Of a stretch of 64,000 bases of DNA, positions 26,501 through 34,315 are shown piece after piece. The stretch comes from Streptosporangiaceae bacterium. Lineage in GTDB: Bacteria; Actinomycetota; Actinomycetes; Streptosporangiales; Streptosporangiaceae. The position numbers were made by a program, and so were the translations under genes. The stretch's first letter is position 1. Each line of letters opens with the position of its first letter. The stretch lies in NCBI GenBank assembly GCA_019239975.1, contig JAFAZE010000021.1:1-64000 (forward strand). The letters are read 5' to 3'. The notes under the pieces were generated by a model. It was not told where the DNA came from and did no database searches. It saw nothing but the letters and a program-made list of their open reading frames with translations.

Positions 26501-26772
26501 ACGGCATCCCGCCCGGCCACGAGATATGAGCCCGGTTCCGGCCCCAGCGCCACCCGCAGCGCCCAGATCGCGCTGCGCAAACTGGCCCGGGCGCTCGCGT
26601 CGCGCACGTCCGGCCAGAGCAGGGCGGCCAGCCGGGACCGGCTGTGCGGTCCGGGGTACAGCGCCAGCCAGGCCAGCAGCGCGCGGGCACGGCGGCTTGC
26701 CGGCAGCTCGATCGCCGTGCCGCCGAACTCGATCCCGAGTTCGCCGAGCAGGCGTACCTCCAGCACGGCCAT
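23563..26772 (-). CDS. AfsR/SARP-family regulator with AAA and TPR regions
   Basis: About 1,069 residues. The N-terminal winged helix (AVLEVRLLGELGIEFGGTAI, ASRRARALLAWLALYPGPHS, LWPDVRDASARASLRSAIWA) is followed by a BTAD domain (DTREFSRLLAAGRPGEAVAL, LRPLDEEAARELIRLLAAGG). An STAND-type ATPase has Walker A GDGGMGKTR and Walker B LALALEDLHLADRSSLELI. The rest is alpha-helical, TPR-like. Such proteins activate biosynthetic or stress genes by binding short direct repeats. It lies divergent from a SnoaL/cupin pair and is coupled to the SRPBCC gene. The start at MAVLEV has GGGGGG eight bases upstream; an ATG two codons earlier is equally possible. Confidence 0.88.
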   Translation of the reverse strand: MAVLEVRLLGELGIEFGGTAIELPASRRARALLAWLALYPGPHSRSRLAALLWPDVRDASARASLRSAIWALRVALGPEPGSYLVAGRDAVELRGDGLRVDTREFSRLLAAGRPGEAVALYRGELLHLFDEDWVFEAREEYRERLGAAFAALAGLAGAAGDHAAALGWARRRAGLRPLDEEAARELIRLLAAGGDSAAALAAYARLAELLDAELGTCPAAETTRLAAALREPPAAALDEPPVAAPGGAAPGMPRLVGRDQQARSLRARWRAARDGAGTVVAISGDGGMGKTRLAEDVLAAAAADGARTATGTAGGLGATAPFALWSELLGDLMAQTGPPPAETAWEAELSAMRTGSRAPGPGLDQVRFFEATVALLSRAARMRPLALALEDLHLADRSSLELIAYAGRRIARLPVLLVLTRRRLPPRPELDAVLGALRARGALGAELELAPLPAGALAELLRPAHDLPEQQRQRIAALAAGSPLLAVATAAACAEGGDPATGLRGATRLLIGRLGGAARLFVELAAVAGRDLDRSEAGSLPLLSHPARAATEALGSGLIQSRDGVTGFRHELLREAVYLDLADPDRARLHETLAHWLRERPARNPARHAAEIARHLRLAGRDDLAVDHLARAAAAARTVCALPEAAAFLQEAAGLQAAAGLTDPDLLIELAEVQAWRGMSAESDDAFNRALELIAPDDNDAVVSAWLRRGHWMRGGICYPRESLRSYRAALDFLDRDPDADPPARAEALAGMAWAQAVAGDLSQVDGLLLAASRSRARGDLLTHDIAVARAHALLRAGRFTESYGPLIAASTAAGRAGRPDLAYSCLANAASAAACTGDLVRALEFADRCLPLVAPNGLLRLCVYVQSARAALLRRLGRLGEARVACDAAAAAADRIGLAELGGLVHHDRGLLAAAAGDPAAAAAELGQALEANAPVSRPLTRLLRAEALARAGRADDAEKELRAVALEPVSAADFPDTLVARMSHVQGLIALRRGQLPLAAQRFREAAAGWRRSVEGQGRRAGNGNSAGEDYVAALIDLGRPPISALVEPDRELAVIDADMAATAGRS

Positions 26773-26852
26773 GCTCATTCCCCCCACGACGTGCGTCACG
26801 ACCAAGTCTTACGGCCCCGCCCACGCGGCTGCAACGTCCCGGGTTCCCCGCT

Positions 26853-26869
26853 TTGACGCTGGATTGACG
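26853..26869 (+). promoter_or_regulatory. Candidate SARP direct repeat
   Basis: TTGACG occurs at 26853-26858 and again at 26864-26869, a start-to-start spacing of 11 bp. This is the spacing described for SARP recognition repeats. It lies in the divergent region between the SARP gene and the SnoaL gene. No clear -10 follows, so the call is tentative. Confidence 0.3.
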
Positions 26870-26917
26870 GGGCGGCCGGAGGCTGTCAGCAATCGGGCCA
26901 CGAGGAAGGAGATCCCG

Positions 26918-27280
26918 GTGAACACCACGAAGACAGCTTTCGACACCGAGGCGCTGCGGCGCGGGATCGAGGAGCGCGACGCGGAGACGCTCCGCACGCT
27001 TTACGCGCCGGACGCCGAGATGACCGTAATCGACCGGACCAGCCCGCCGAGCCGGCCGCGGGTCCTGCACGGCCGCGCCGAGATCGGCGAGTTTCTCGAC
27101 GACATCTGCGGCCGGGACATGGTCCACCGGCTGGAGCGGGTCGTGACCGGCGGAGACAACGCGGCCTTCACGCAGGCGTGCAGCTACCCGGACGGGACCC
27201 AGGTCCTGTGCATGGCCATGCTGGACCTCCGCGACGGGCACATCGTCCGGCAGACCGCCGTACAGGAATGGGACGAGTAG
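26918..27280 (+). CDS. SnoaL-like (NTF2-fold) protein
   Basis: 120 residues. The pattern TEALRRGIEERDAETLRTLY, PDAEMTVIDRTSPPSRPRVL, HGRAEIGEFLDDICGRD, LDLRDGHIVRQTAVQEWDE is typical of SnoaL-like cone-shaped NTF2 proteins, which act as small hydrolases, cyclases or dimerisation modules. The GTG start at 26918 has GGAAGGAG eight bases upstream. It is followed by a cupin gene 10 bp later, and both lie divergent to the SARP gene, which may control them. Substrate unknown. Confidence 0.78.
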   Translation: MNTTKTAFDTEALRRGIEERDAETLRTLYAPDAEMTVIDRTSPPSRPRVLHGRAEIGEFLDDICGRDMVHRLERVVTGGDNAAFTQACSYPDGTQVLCMAMLDLRDGHIVRQTAVQEWDE

Positions 27281-27290
27281 GAAGAACGCC

Positions 27291-27662
27291 ATGGGACAGC
27301 AGACCGGCAGACAGCAGACCGAACAGCGTGATTTCACGGACCCCGACGAGGTGCGCACGTTCCCCAGGGGACGGCTCGAGCTGTTGCGGATCGGCGGCAG
27401 CGACATCGGCCGCCTGGTCCTGGAGCCCGGATGGCGGTGGTCGGAACACGTCAGGCCGGTGGCCGGCACCGACCTGTGCGAGGCGCCGCACTTCCAGTAC
27501 CACGTCGCAGGGACGCTGCGCATCAAACCCTCCGACGGCGCCGAATTCGACGCCACGCCCGGGCAGGTGACCTCTCTGCCGGCGGGCCACGACGCCTGGG
27601 TGGTCGGCGACGAGGACGTCGTCATCGTCGACTGGTGGGGAGCAAGCAACTACGCCAAGTAG
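27291..27662 (+). CDS. Cupin-domain protein
   Basis: 123 residues. It reads GRLELLRIGGSDIGRLVLEP, GWRWSEHVRPVAGTDLCEAP, HFQYHVAGTLRIKPSDGAEF and TPGQVTSLPAGHDAWVVGDE. The two conserved cupin motifs (G(x)5HxH-like and PxG..H) are present, though the metal-ligand set is incomplete. Small cupins of this kind bind or isomerise small molecules. It is probably co-transcribed with the SnoaL-like gene. Function unknown. Confidence 0.78.
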   Translation: MGQQTGRQQTEQRDFTDPDEVRTFPRGRLELLRIGGSDIGRLVLEPGWRWSEHVRPVAGTDLCEAPHFQYHVAGTLRIKPSDGAEFDATPGQVTSLPAGHDAWVVGDEDVVIVDWWGASNYAK

Positions 27663-28027
27663 AGCGGGAGCGGCTGGGCAGCCCTCGGCCCCACCCCCGG
27701 CCTGGCGCCCGCCAGCGGCTGCCGAGCGTATCGCTGGCCGGCGGGGCCCGGCCGGGGGCGCCCCACGCGCCGCCACAGGCGGCTTCCGCGCCTGGAGCCT
27801 CCGTATCATTCTGGACGCAACTCGGTTGCGTTCCTGTAACTCTTCCTTCCTGGCGACGCAAGTCCTGCCGTTGACCCACTGGTAGGTGACCCCTAAGTAA
27901 AGACCAGGAGTGCCAAACCTGAATATTTACCTACCGTCCCCCATTGTGGAATAATCACCAGGTCCCGAGTGGGAGCGTCGGAAGTTGCCCGAACATGCTG
28001 GGCGCTTCCCTCTGGGAGTGGGTAAGC
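27663..28027. promoter_or_regulatory. Leader/promoter region of the exopolysaccharide locus
   Basis: This 365-bp region is markedly less GC-rich than its surroundings from about 27800. It holds the palindrome ACGCAACTCGGTTGCGT (27815-27831), a possible promoter with TTGACC near 27872 and TAAGTA 17 bp later, and complementary blocks GGTAGGT and ACCTACC about 40 bp apart that could fold the leader RNA. The ribosome site GGGAGTGGG precedes the ATG at 28028. The long untranslated leader suggests regulated expression; no known riboswitch class was recognised. Confidence 0.45.
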
Positions 28028-29470
28028 ATGTCAACTTCTGTTGTTGCCCGCGACCGTTACGGGCACCACGCCGTGCGGCGGCTGCCCAGCTGGATGAGGG
28101 ACTACCTGCGCAGGGTCGTCTTGGCCGACCTCGGCTGCGCCACCCTCGGCGTGTTCGCCGCGGCCCAGCTTCGCTTCGGCAACAACGTGACCGGAGCGTA
28201 CGTGGGGCTGAGCCTGGCGCTGCCCATGTTCTGGCTCATCGCTCTCAGGCTGGCCGGAGGCTATGACGCCCGCTTCATCGGGACCGGCTCGGACGAGTTC
28301 CGCAAAGTGATGAACGCCGCGGTCAGCCTTACCGCGACGATCGCGATCTTCTCCTACGCGACCAATATCGAGGTGTCCCGTGGCTACCTGGTCATAGCAC
28401 TGCCCAGTGTCACGGTTCTCGACCTGGGAGCCAGGTACGTAATCCGGAAGCGGCTGCACAAGGTGCGCGAATCGGGCCGGTGCCTGCTCACCGTGGTGGC
28501 GGTCGGCCACGAGCTCGCGGTGGCCGGTCTGGTCACCGAGCTCGGGCGCGACCTCTATCACGGGATGCGGGTGGCCGGCGCCTGCGTGGCGCGGCCGGGG
28601 GAGCGCGATGAGGTGGCCGGCGTGCCCGTGTACGGAGGGCTGGACGATGTCACGGCCGCCGTCAAGGCGTTCGGCGCCGATACCGTCGCGGTGCTCGCCT
28701 GCCCGGAGATGGACGGCACCCGGCTCCGCGAACTGGCCTGGGAGCTGGAGAAAACCGGCACCGACCTGTGTGTGTCGCCCGCGCTGCTCGACGTCGCGGG
28801 CCCGAGGACCACGATCAGGCCGACGGCCGGGCTCACGTTGCTGCACGTGGATCACCCGCAGCTCGCCGGCATCCGGCTGGTCGTGAAGAACGTGTTCGAC
28901 CGGTGCGCGGCGGGGGCGGCGCTGATCATGCTCGCCCCGCTGATGGCGATCGTCGCCCTGGCGATCTGGCTCCATGATCGTGGCCCGGCGCTGTTCACGC
29001 AGGTACGGGTGGGCAAAGACGGCCGTGCGTTCCGGATCTACAAGTTTCGCACGATGGTCGTCGACGCCGAGCAGCGCAGGCAGGAGCTGGTCGCGGCGCA
29101 CAACGGGGATCATGTGCTGTTCAAGCTGCGCGAGGATCCGCGGGTGACCGCGATCGGCGGGCACCTGCGGCGCTGGTCCATCGACGAGTTGCCGCAGCTG
29201 TTCAACGTGTTCGCCGGCGACATGTCGCTCGTGGGGCCCCGCCCGGCGCTGCCCGGCGAGGCGGAAAAGTATGCCGAGCACGTTCGGCGCAGGCTGATGG
29301 TCAAGCCGGGCCTGACCGGGCTGTGGCAGGTGAACGGGCGGTCGGACCTGTCCTGGGAGGAATCGGTGCGGCTCGACCTGCGGTACGTGGAGAACTGGTC
29401 GTTCGCGCTCGACCTGCAGATCTTGTGGAAGACGGTCTCGGCACTCGTGCGGAGGTCGGGTGCGTACTAG
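28028..29470 (+). CDS. Exopolysaccharide polyprenyl glycosylphosphotransferase (WbaP-like)
   Basis: 480 residues. About five N-terminal hydrophobic segments and a degenerate CoA-binding/Rossmann-like middle precede the catalytic bacterial sugar transferase domain. The latter contains KNVFDRCAAGAALIMLAPLM, FTQVRVGKDGRAFRIYKFRT, RRWSIDELPQLFNVFAGDM, SLVGPRPALPGEAEKYAEH and KPGLTGLWQVNGRSDLSWEE. The enzyme starts polymer synthesis by moving a sugar-1-phosphate to undecaprenyl phosphate. It is the first gene of the locus and overlaps or abuts the next gene. The sugar specificity cannot be read. Confidence 0.93.
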   Translation: MSTSVVARDRYGHHAVRRLPSWMRDYLRRVVLADLGCATLGVFAAAQLRFGNNVTGAYVGLSLALPMFWLIALRLAGGYDARFIGTGSDEFRKVMNAAVSLTATIAIFSYATNIEVSRGYLVIALPSVTVLDLGARYVIRKRLHKVRESGRCLLTVVAVGHELAVAGLVTELGRDLYHGMRVAGACVARPGERDEVAGVPVYGGLDDVTAAVKAFGADTVAVLACPEMDGTRLRELAWELEKTGTDLCVSPALLDVAGPRTTIRPTAGLTLLHVDHPQLAGIRLVVKNVFDRCAAGAALIMLAPLMAIVALAIWLHDRGPALFTQVRVGKDGRAFRIYKFRTMVVDAEQRRQELVAAHNGDHVLFKLREDPRVTAIGGHLRRWSIDELPQLFNVFAGDMSLVGPRPALPGEAEKYAEHVRRRLMVKPGLTGLWQVNGRSDLSWEESVRLDLRYVENWSFALDLQILWKTVSALVRRSGAY

Positions 29471-29489
29471 GGCGAGAGGGATGGGGCTG

Positions 29490-30782
29490 ATGCGCATACC
29501 GCGATCACAGAGGGTGCTAGCTCCCGCCGGTCACGCGTGGCTGTTCGATCTTCTGTTCGCAAGACCGCCCACGGTCACCTGGGCCGCCGCGGGCACGCTG
29601 CCGGCCGGCTTCGAGCGCGCCGAGCAGTTCGCCGTGCTGCCGGCGGGCGGCGGGCGGAGCTTCATGGTGTCACTGGCGTCGCGGCGTGCCGCATCCTCGG
29701 CTCTGACCTCATACAACGCGCTTCGTTCGGGGCGCAGGTGGCTCGCCCGCCGTCTGCTCGGCGCTGGTCTGTGCACCGGGCTCGCCCAGCCCCTGCTGCG
29801 GGACAGGATCGATATCGGTATCGCATCCGGCGCCTCCCAGGGCGAGCTGGCGGACGATTTCCTGTGGGGGCACCTGCGGCAGGTGTTCGGCGGCGGGCGG
29901 CTCGTCGTCGCCTTCGGCGGCGGAAGCGGTCCGTACCGCAAGCCGGTGCTGCAGGTCTTCAGCACCGGCGGTACGCCGCTCGGCTACGTCAAGGTCGGCT
30001 GGAATCAGTGGACGCGCGAGGCGGTCAGCCGTGAGGCCGCCGCCCTGCGCGCGTGCGCGATCCGCCCCATGCGGGTCGGCGTACCCAGGCTGCTCGACGA
30101 TTCGCGGTGGCGCGGACTCGATCTTCTCGTCACCGCCCCGCTTCCTCAGGGCATCCGCCGGGTGGGGATCGGCGCGCCGCTTCCCGGCGCCGAGTTGCTC
30201 CGTGAGATCAGCGGGCTCTCGGCGGCACATGCCGGCGAGCTCTCCGCGAGCCCGTGGTGGCTCGGCATTCGTTCCAGGATCCAGACCGGCGTGACCGACC
30301 CTGTCACCCGCTCGGCCCTGTCGGTGGCGACCGACCGCATCGAGCGCGCCCATGGCGGCGTGCCCCTCGAGTTCGGCACCTGGCACGGTGACCTCGTGCC
30401 GTGGAACCTCGCCCGGCTCGGTGACCGCCTGTACGCGTGGGACTGGGAGAGCAGCACGCCCGACGCGCCGCTGGGATTCGACGCGGTGCACTTCCACTTC
30501 CAGGTGGCGTTCGTCGCCCGGCGTTACCCGGTGGAGCGGGCGGTGGCGCTCGCCGCCGCCGCCGCTCGCCCGGCGCTCGAGGCCCTCGGCATACCGCGGC
30601 ACGTACATGACCTGATCGCCGCGTTGCACCTCATCGAGCTGTCTGTCCGGCATGAAGAGGCGCGCCGCAGCTCGGGCGACATTGATGATCGTTTCTGTCC
30701 GGCCGTAGTCCGCGTGCTCGAACGGCTGCCCGCGCTGCCGTCCGGGCCGGCGGACCGGGACACCGCCCGGAGGGCCGCATGA
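29490..30782 (+). CDS. Aminoglycoside-phosphotransferase-fold protein in EPS locus
   Basis: About 430 residues. The C-terminal half has the APH/choline-kinase signature EFGTWHGDLVPWNLARLGD (catalytic HGDxxPxN) and YAWDWESSTPDAPLGFDAVH (metal-binding D). The N-terminal half contains FGGGSGPYRKPVLQVF and YVKVGWN, a plausible nucleotide-binding lobe with Lys. It may phosphorylate a sugar or lipid intermediate. The start is uncertain: GTG 29460 overlaps the previous stop, ATG 29481 abuts AGGG, and ATG 29490 has a better-spaced GAGAGGG. The stop overlaps the PssD gene start (ATGA). Confidence 0.68.
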   Translation: MRIPRSQRVLAPAGHAWLFDLLFARPPTVTWAAAGTLPAGFERAEQFAVLPAGGGRSFMVSLASRRAASSALTSYNALRSGRRWLARRLLGAGLCTGLAQPLLRDRIDIGIASGASQGELADDFLWGHLRQVFGGGRLVVAFGGGSGPYRKPVLQVFSTGGTPLGYVKVGWNQWTREAVSREAAALRACAIRPMRVGVPRLLDDSRWRGLDLLVTAPLPQGIRRVGIGAPLPGAELLREISGLSAAHAGELSASPWWLGIRSRIQTGVTDPVTRSALSVATDRIERAHGGVPLEFGTWHGDLVPWNLARLGDRLYAWDWESSTPDAPLGFDAVHFHFQVAFVARRYPVERAVALAAAAARPALEALGIPRHVHDLIAALHLIELSVRHEEARRSSGDIDDRFCPAVVRVLERLPALPSGPADRDTARRAA

Positions 30783-31228
30783 AAGTCCTGCTCGTCTGCT
30801 CATCGGGTGGCCATCTGGCGCAGCTGTACCGGCTGCGTCCCTGGTGGCAGCGGCATGAACGAGTCTGGGTCACCTTCGCCGGCTCGCACGCGGAGTCGCT
30901 GCTCAGGGGCGAGACCGTGCTGCCCGCCTTTGCCCCGACCACCCGCAACATCCCCAATGCCCTCAGGAACCTGCGCCTGGCATTCAGCGTCATCCGTGCC
31001 GAGCGGCCGGACGTCCTCGTTTCCGACGGAGCCGGGGTGGCGTTCCCGTTCTTCCTGCTCGGGCGGGCGCTGCGGGTCCGGACCGTTTACCTCGAGGTCT
31101 ACGACAGAATCTCACGTCCCAGTCTGACCGGGAGGCTGTGTTACCCGTTCACCGAGCTGTTCATCCTGCAGTGGCCGGAACAGGCGGCCAGCTATCCGCG
31201 CGGCACGCTGATCGGGTCCCTGCTATGA
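30779..31228 (+). CDS. PssD/Alg14-like glycosyltransferase subunit
   Basis: 149 residues. MKVLLVCSSGGHLAQLYRLR and RPDVLVSDGAGVAFPFFLLG match the membrane-associated Alg14/PssD half of split GT28-type glycosyltransferases. The hydrophobic stretch after SDGAG would dock to the membrane. The partner PssE-like gene follows with ATGA overlap, so the two should be made in equal amounts. Together they transfer a sugar from a nucleotide donor to the lipid-linked intermediate. Confidence 0.88.
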   Translation: MKVLLVCSSGGHLAQLYRLRPWWQRHERVWVTFAGSHAESLLRGETVLPAFAPTTRNIPNALRNLRLAFSVIRAERPDVLVSDGAGVAFPFFLLGRALRVRTVYLEVYDRISRPSLTGRLCYPFTELFILQWPEQAASYPRGTLIGSLL

Positions 31229-31956
31229 CGGCGCCGGCCGCCCACGCGCGAGGGCCTGCCGGCTCGCGCATCGTGGTGACCGTCGGCACCGACCATCATC
31301 CATTCGACCGGCTCATCAGCTGGATCAATGACTGGCTCCGGCGACATCCCGAACACCTCCCCACGGTCTTCGTGCAATCCGGTACCGCATCGGTCGTCCC
31401 CGGCTGCCCTGGCTCCCGCTTCGTCGAGGTGGGTCAGCTGAGTGCCCTGCTCGACTCCGCCGACGTGATCGTCTGCCACGGCGGCCCGGCGTCGATCGCC
31501 GAGGCATGGGCACGCGGACAGCTGCCCATCGTGGTGCCGCGCCTCCGCCAGCTCGGTGAGCACGTCGACGACCACCAGGCTGACTTCTGCGGCAGGATCG
31601 CGGAACTTGGCCGGATCAGGCTCGCGCATACACCCGCCGACTTCGCCGGGCTGCTCGACGAGGCGGCGCGCGATCACACCAGTTTCCGGGCTCGCCTGCC
31701 CCAGGCCGACGTCGACGCGGCCGTGGCGCGCTTCGGAGAACTGGTCGACGACCTGGTCAGCCGCTCATGGCAGCGACGGCCGCTCATCGACCGGGCCTGG
31801 CGAGTCCTGCGCCGGCCGGCCATGAGCACCCGCGCTCCGGGGCGGTCGCGGCAACATGCCGTCGCATTCATCCCGGTGAACCCCAACGGGCACGCGGACG
31901 GGGAATCCGCGCGCACTGGCCTCGCCGGGAAGGCACACAAGGAGCAAGAACAGTGA
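31225..31956 (+). CDS. PssE/Alg13-like glycosyltransferase subunit
   Basis: 243 residues. IVVTVGTDHHPFDRLISWIN and SADVIVCHGGPASIAEAWAR with the GGPAS donor-binding motif and PIVVPRLRQLGEHVDDHQ are hallmarks of the catalytic Alg13/PssE half. The C-terminal ~60 residues are a basic, Pro-rich extension beyond the usual family length. It begins at the ATGA overlap with the PssD gene, and its stop overlaps the GTG of the next gene (GTGA). Confidence 0.87.
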   Translation: MTAPAAHARGPAGSRIVVTVGTDHHPFDRLISWINDWLRRHPEHLPTVFVQSGTASVVPGCPGSRFVEVGQLSALLDSADVIVCHGGPASIAEAWARGQLPIVVPRLRQLGEHVDDHQADFCGRIAELGRIRLAHTPADFAGLLDEAARDHTSFRARLPQADVDAAVARFGELVDDLVSRSWQRRPLIDRAWRVLRRPAMSTRAPGRSRQHAVAFIPVNPNGHADGESARTGLAGKAHKEQEQ

Positions 31957-34301
31957 AACTAAGAGTCCTCTCCGGGGCGGCGGCGCTCGCGCTCGCGGCC
32001 TCCGCCGCAGCCGGGCCGGCGGTGCGGGCCGCGGCCGCGGTGCCCCCGGCCAGCTCCCCTGGAACAACACGAGCGGCCTTGCCGGCAGGCGCGGCCGACG
32101 GCAATCTCAGCTCCACGGCACTGTCGTCGTGGGAGACGGACGGGACGGTGTGGGCGGTTGCCTACGCGAATGGCGTGGTCTACGCCGGCGGCCAGTTCAC
32201 CCACGCGCTGCCGCCGGGAACCCCGGCCGGGACCACCACCGGGGAAGTCCCGCGCACCTACCTCGCGGCCTTCAACTCCACGACAGGCGCCCTGATCGCG
32301 TCCTTCAGCCCGGCAATCACGGGAACGTCGTCCTCGGACGGGGTGTACGCGCTTGCGGTGTCGCCCGACGGCAAAACGCTGTACGCCGGCGGCATATTCA
32401 AACATGTCGACGGCGTGTACCGGGACAACCTGGCCGCCTTCAGCCTTTCGACCGGTGCCCTGACCACCTGGGCGCCGCCGGCGTACGGAAAGGTGAACAC
32501 GATCGCACCGTCGCCGGACGGGTCGAAGCTCTACATTGGCGGTGCCTTCAACGAGCTGGGAATCCCCCTCACGGCGCGCAAGTATGCCGGCGCGGTGGAC
32601 TCCTCGGGCCACGTCCTGCCCTGGGCTCCTGCCCTGAACGACGCGGTGACCTCGATCGCCGTGGCACCCGATGACTCGCAGGTGCTGGTGGGCGGCTACT
32701 TCCAGACCATCAACGGGGTGCCGCAGAACGCCGCCGGGGCGGTCGACCCGGCGGCAGGCACGAGGACCGAGCCGTGGAACGCCAACATCGTTCCCTACAA
32801 GCCGCCCGGCTGCACCGGGGCGGTGAAGGACATCATCATCGGCGGCAGCGTCGCCTACCTCGCCGCGGAGGGCACCGGCGGCGGCTGCTTCGACGGTGAC
32901 TTCGCGGTCAGCCTCAGCCTCACCGGCGGTGACAAGCTCATCTGGCAGAACGACTGCCTGGGCGCGACCCAGGCGCTCGCGATCATCAACGGCTGGCTGT
33001 TCAAGGGCTCGCACGCGCACGACTGCGCGTTCGCGCCGGGTGGCTTCCCGCAGGTGCCGGCCGGCGGGCCGGGGCATCACCTGCTCGACCAGTCGCTCAC
33101 CGACGGCACGCTCGGGCACTGGACACCGGATGACAACGGCAATCCGCTCGGCCCGCGCGAGATGGCCACCAACGGCAGCCGGCTGTTCCTCGGCGGCGAC
33201 TTCACCACCGTCAACGGCAAGCCACAGGAGGGCTTCGCGATCTTCCCGGCCGGGCCCGATCCCGTACACCCGTCCAACCCGGCCACGGCGCCGGCCGTCA
33301 CGAGCACGTCGGCGGGCGTCGACTCGGTAAGCTTCCCGGCGGTGAGCAGCCGGGACGTCGGCACGCTCAAATATGCGGTCTTCCGTGACGGCGGCACCAC
33401 CCCGGTCGCCACCCTGACCGCCACGTCATGGCCGTGGGCGCTGCCGGTGCTGCATTACCAGGACAAGGGCCTCAGGCCCGGCTCCAGCCACACCTACACG
33501 TACACCGCCAGTGACGGTACCCACACCACAGCCAGGTCACCGGCGTCGGCGCGGGTCACCGTCTCCGGAAAGAGCCCGTCGCTCACCTATCGGCAGACGG
33601 TCCTGGCTGACAAGCCGTCGTTCCTCTGGCCGCTTGACCAGAAGTCGGGGACCACGGCCAGCGACGCCTCACCGCACCGGTTCAACGGCATCTACGAGCC
33701 GGGCACGACCAAGGGCGTGCCAGGCCCGATCACCGGCCAGCTGGCAACGGCTTTCGACGGCAGGTCCGGGCTGGTGACATCCGCGAGACCGGTGAACAGC
33801 CCGGGTACGTTCTCGATCGAGCTGTGGTTCAGGACGAGCACCAACAAGGGCGGCAAGCTTGCCGGCCTGGGCAACGCGCAGACAGGGGCAAGCTCCAATT
33901 ACGACCGGCAGATCTACATGATGAACGACGGCCAGCTCGTGTTCGGTGTCTGGCCCGGACATAACGAGACGATCGAGACGCGCAACGTGTACAACGACGG
34001 CCAGTGGCATCACGTGGTCGCGACGCTCAGCCCGACGGCCGGCCTGGCGCTGTACGTCGATGGCGGCCTGGCCGGGACGAACCCGGCCACCTCGGATGAG
34101 TCCTACACCGGCTACTGGCGTGCCGGTGGTGACAACCTCAACGGCTGGAACCTCGACCCATGGGGCAACAGCCAGGGCACGACCGAGCCGTACAGCTACT
34201 ACGTCAACGGCTCGATCGCCGATGTCGCCGTCTACCCGGGCGCCCTGTCAGCGGCTCACGTGCTGGCTCACTACGCCGCCGCGCTTCACCAGAACAAGTA
34301 G
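31953..34301 (+). CDS. Secreted delta-60-repeat propeller / Fn3 / LamG-like protein
   Basis: 782 residues. A signal peptide (MKLRVLSGAAALALAASAAA) is followed by a beta-propeller with repeats such as VYAGGQFTHALPPG, LYAGGIFKHVDGVYRDNLAA, LYIGGAFNELG, VLVGGYFQTINGVPQNAAGA and LFLGGDFTTVNGKPQEGFAI. Next come an Fn3-like segment (SSHTYTYTASDGTHTTARSP) and a C-terminal concanavalin/LamG domain (FSIELWFRTSTNKGGKLAGL, NDGQWHHVVATLSPTAGLAL, YVDGGLAGTNPAT). The GTG start overlaps the PssE stop and has AAGGAG eight bases upstream. Its place inside the locus suggests a surface protein that binds the polymer. No catalytic site is visible. Confidence 0.82.
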   Translation: MKLRVLSGAAALALAASAAAGPAVRAAAAVPPASSPGTTRAALPAGAADGNLSSTALSSWETDGTVWAVAYANGVVYAGGQFTHALPPGTPAGTTTGEVPRTYLAAFNSTTGALIASFSPAITGTSSSDGVYALAVSPDGKTLYAGGIFKHVDGVYRDNLAAFSLSTGALTTWAPPAYGKVNTIAPSPDGSKLYIGGAFNELGIPLTARKYAGAVDSSGHVLPWAPALNDAVTSIAVAPDDSQVLVGGYFQTINGVPQNAAGAVDPAAGTRTEPWNANIVPYKPPGCTGAVKDIIIGGSVAYLAAEGTGGGCFDGDFAVSLSLTGGDKLIWQNDCLGATQALAIINGWLFKGSHAHDCAFAPGGFPQVPAGGPGHHLLDQSLTDGTLGHWTPDDNGNPLGPREMATNGSRLFLGGDFTTVNGKPQEGFAIFPAGPDPVHPSNPATAPAVTSTSAGVDSVSFPAVSSRDVGTLKYAVFRDGGTTPVATLTATSWPWALPVLHYQDKGLRPGSSHTYTYTASDGTHTTARSPASARVTVSGKSPSLTYRQTVLADKPSFLWPLDQKSGTTASDASPHRFNGIYEPGTTKGVPGPITGQLATAFDGRSGLVTSARPVNSPGTFSIELWFRTSTNKGGKLAGLGNAQTGASSNYDRQIYMMNDGQLVFGVWPGHNETIETRNVYNDGQWHHVVATLSPTAGLALYVDGGLAGTNPATSDESYTGYWRAGGDNLNGWNLDPWGNSQGTTEPYSYYVNGSIADVAVYPGALSAAHVLAHYAAALHQNK

Positions 34302-34315
34302 GCCGAAGCGGGGTC

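Noticed and set aside
31767-31952. Start of the propeller gene at 31767
   Set aside because: This would overlap the PssE gene deeply; the GTG at 31953 has a ribosome site and opens a clear signal peptide.
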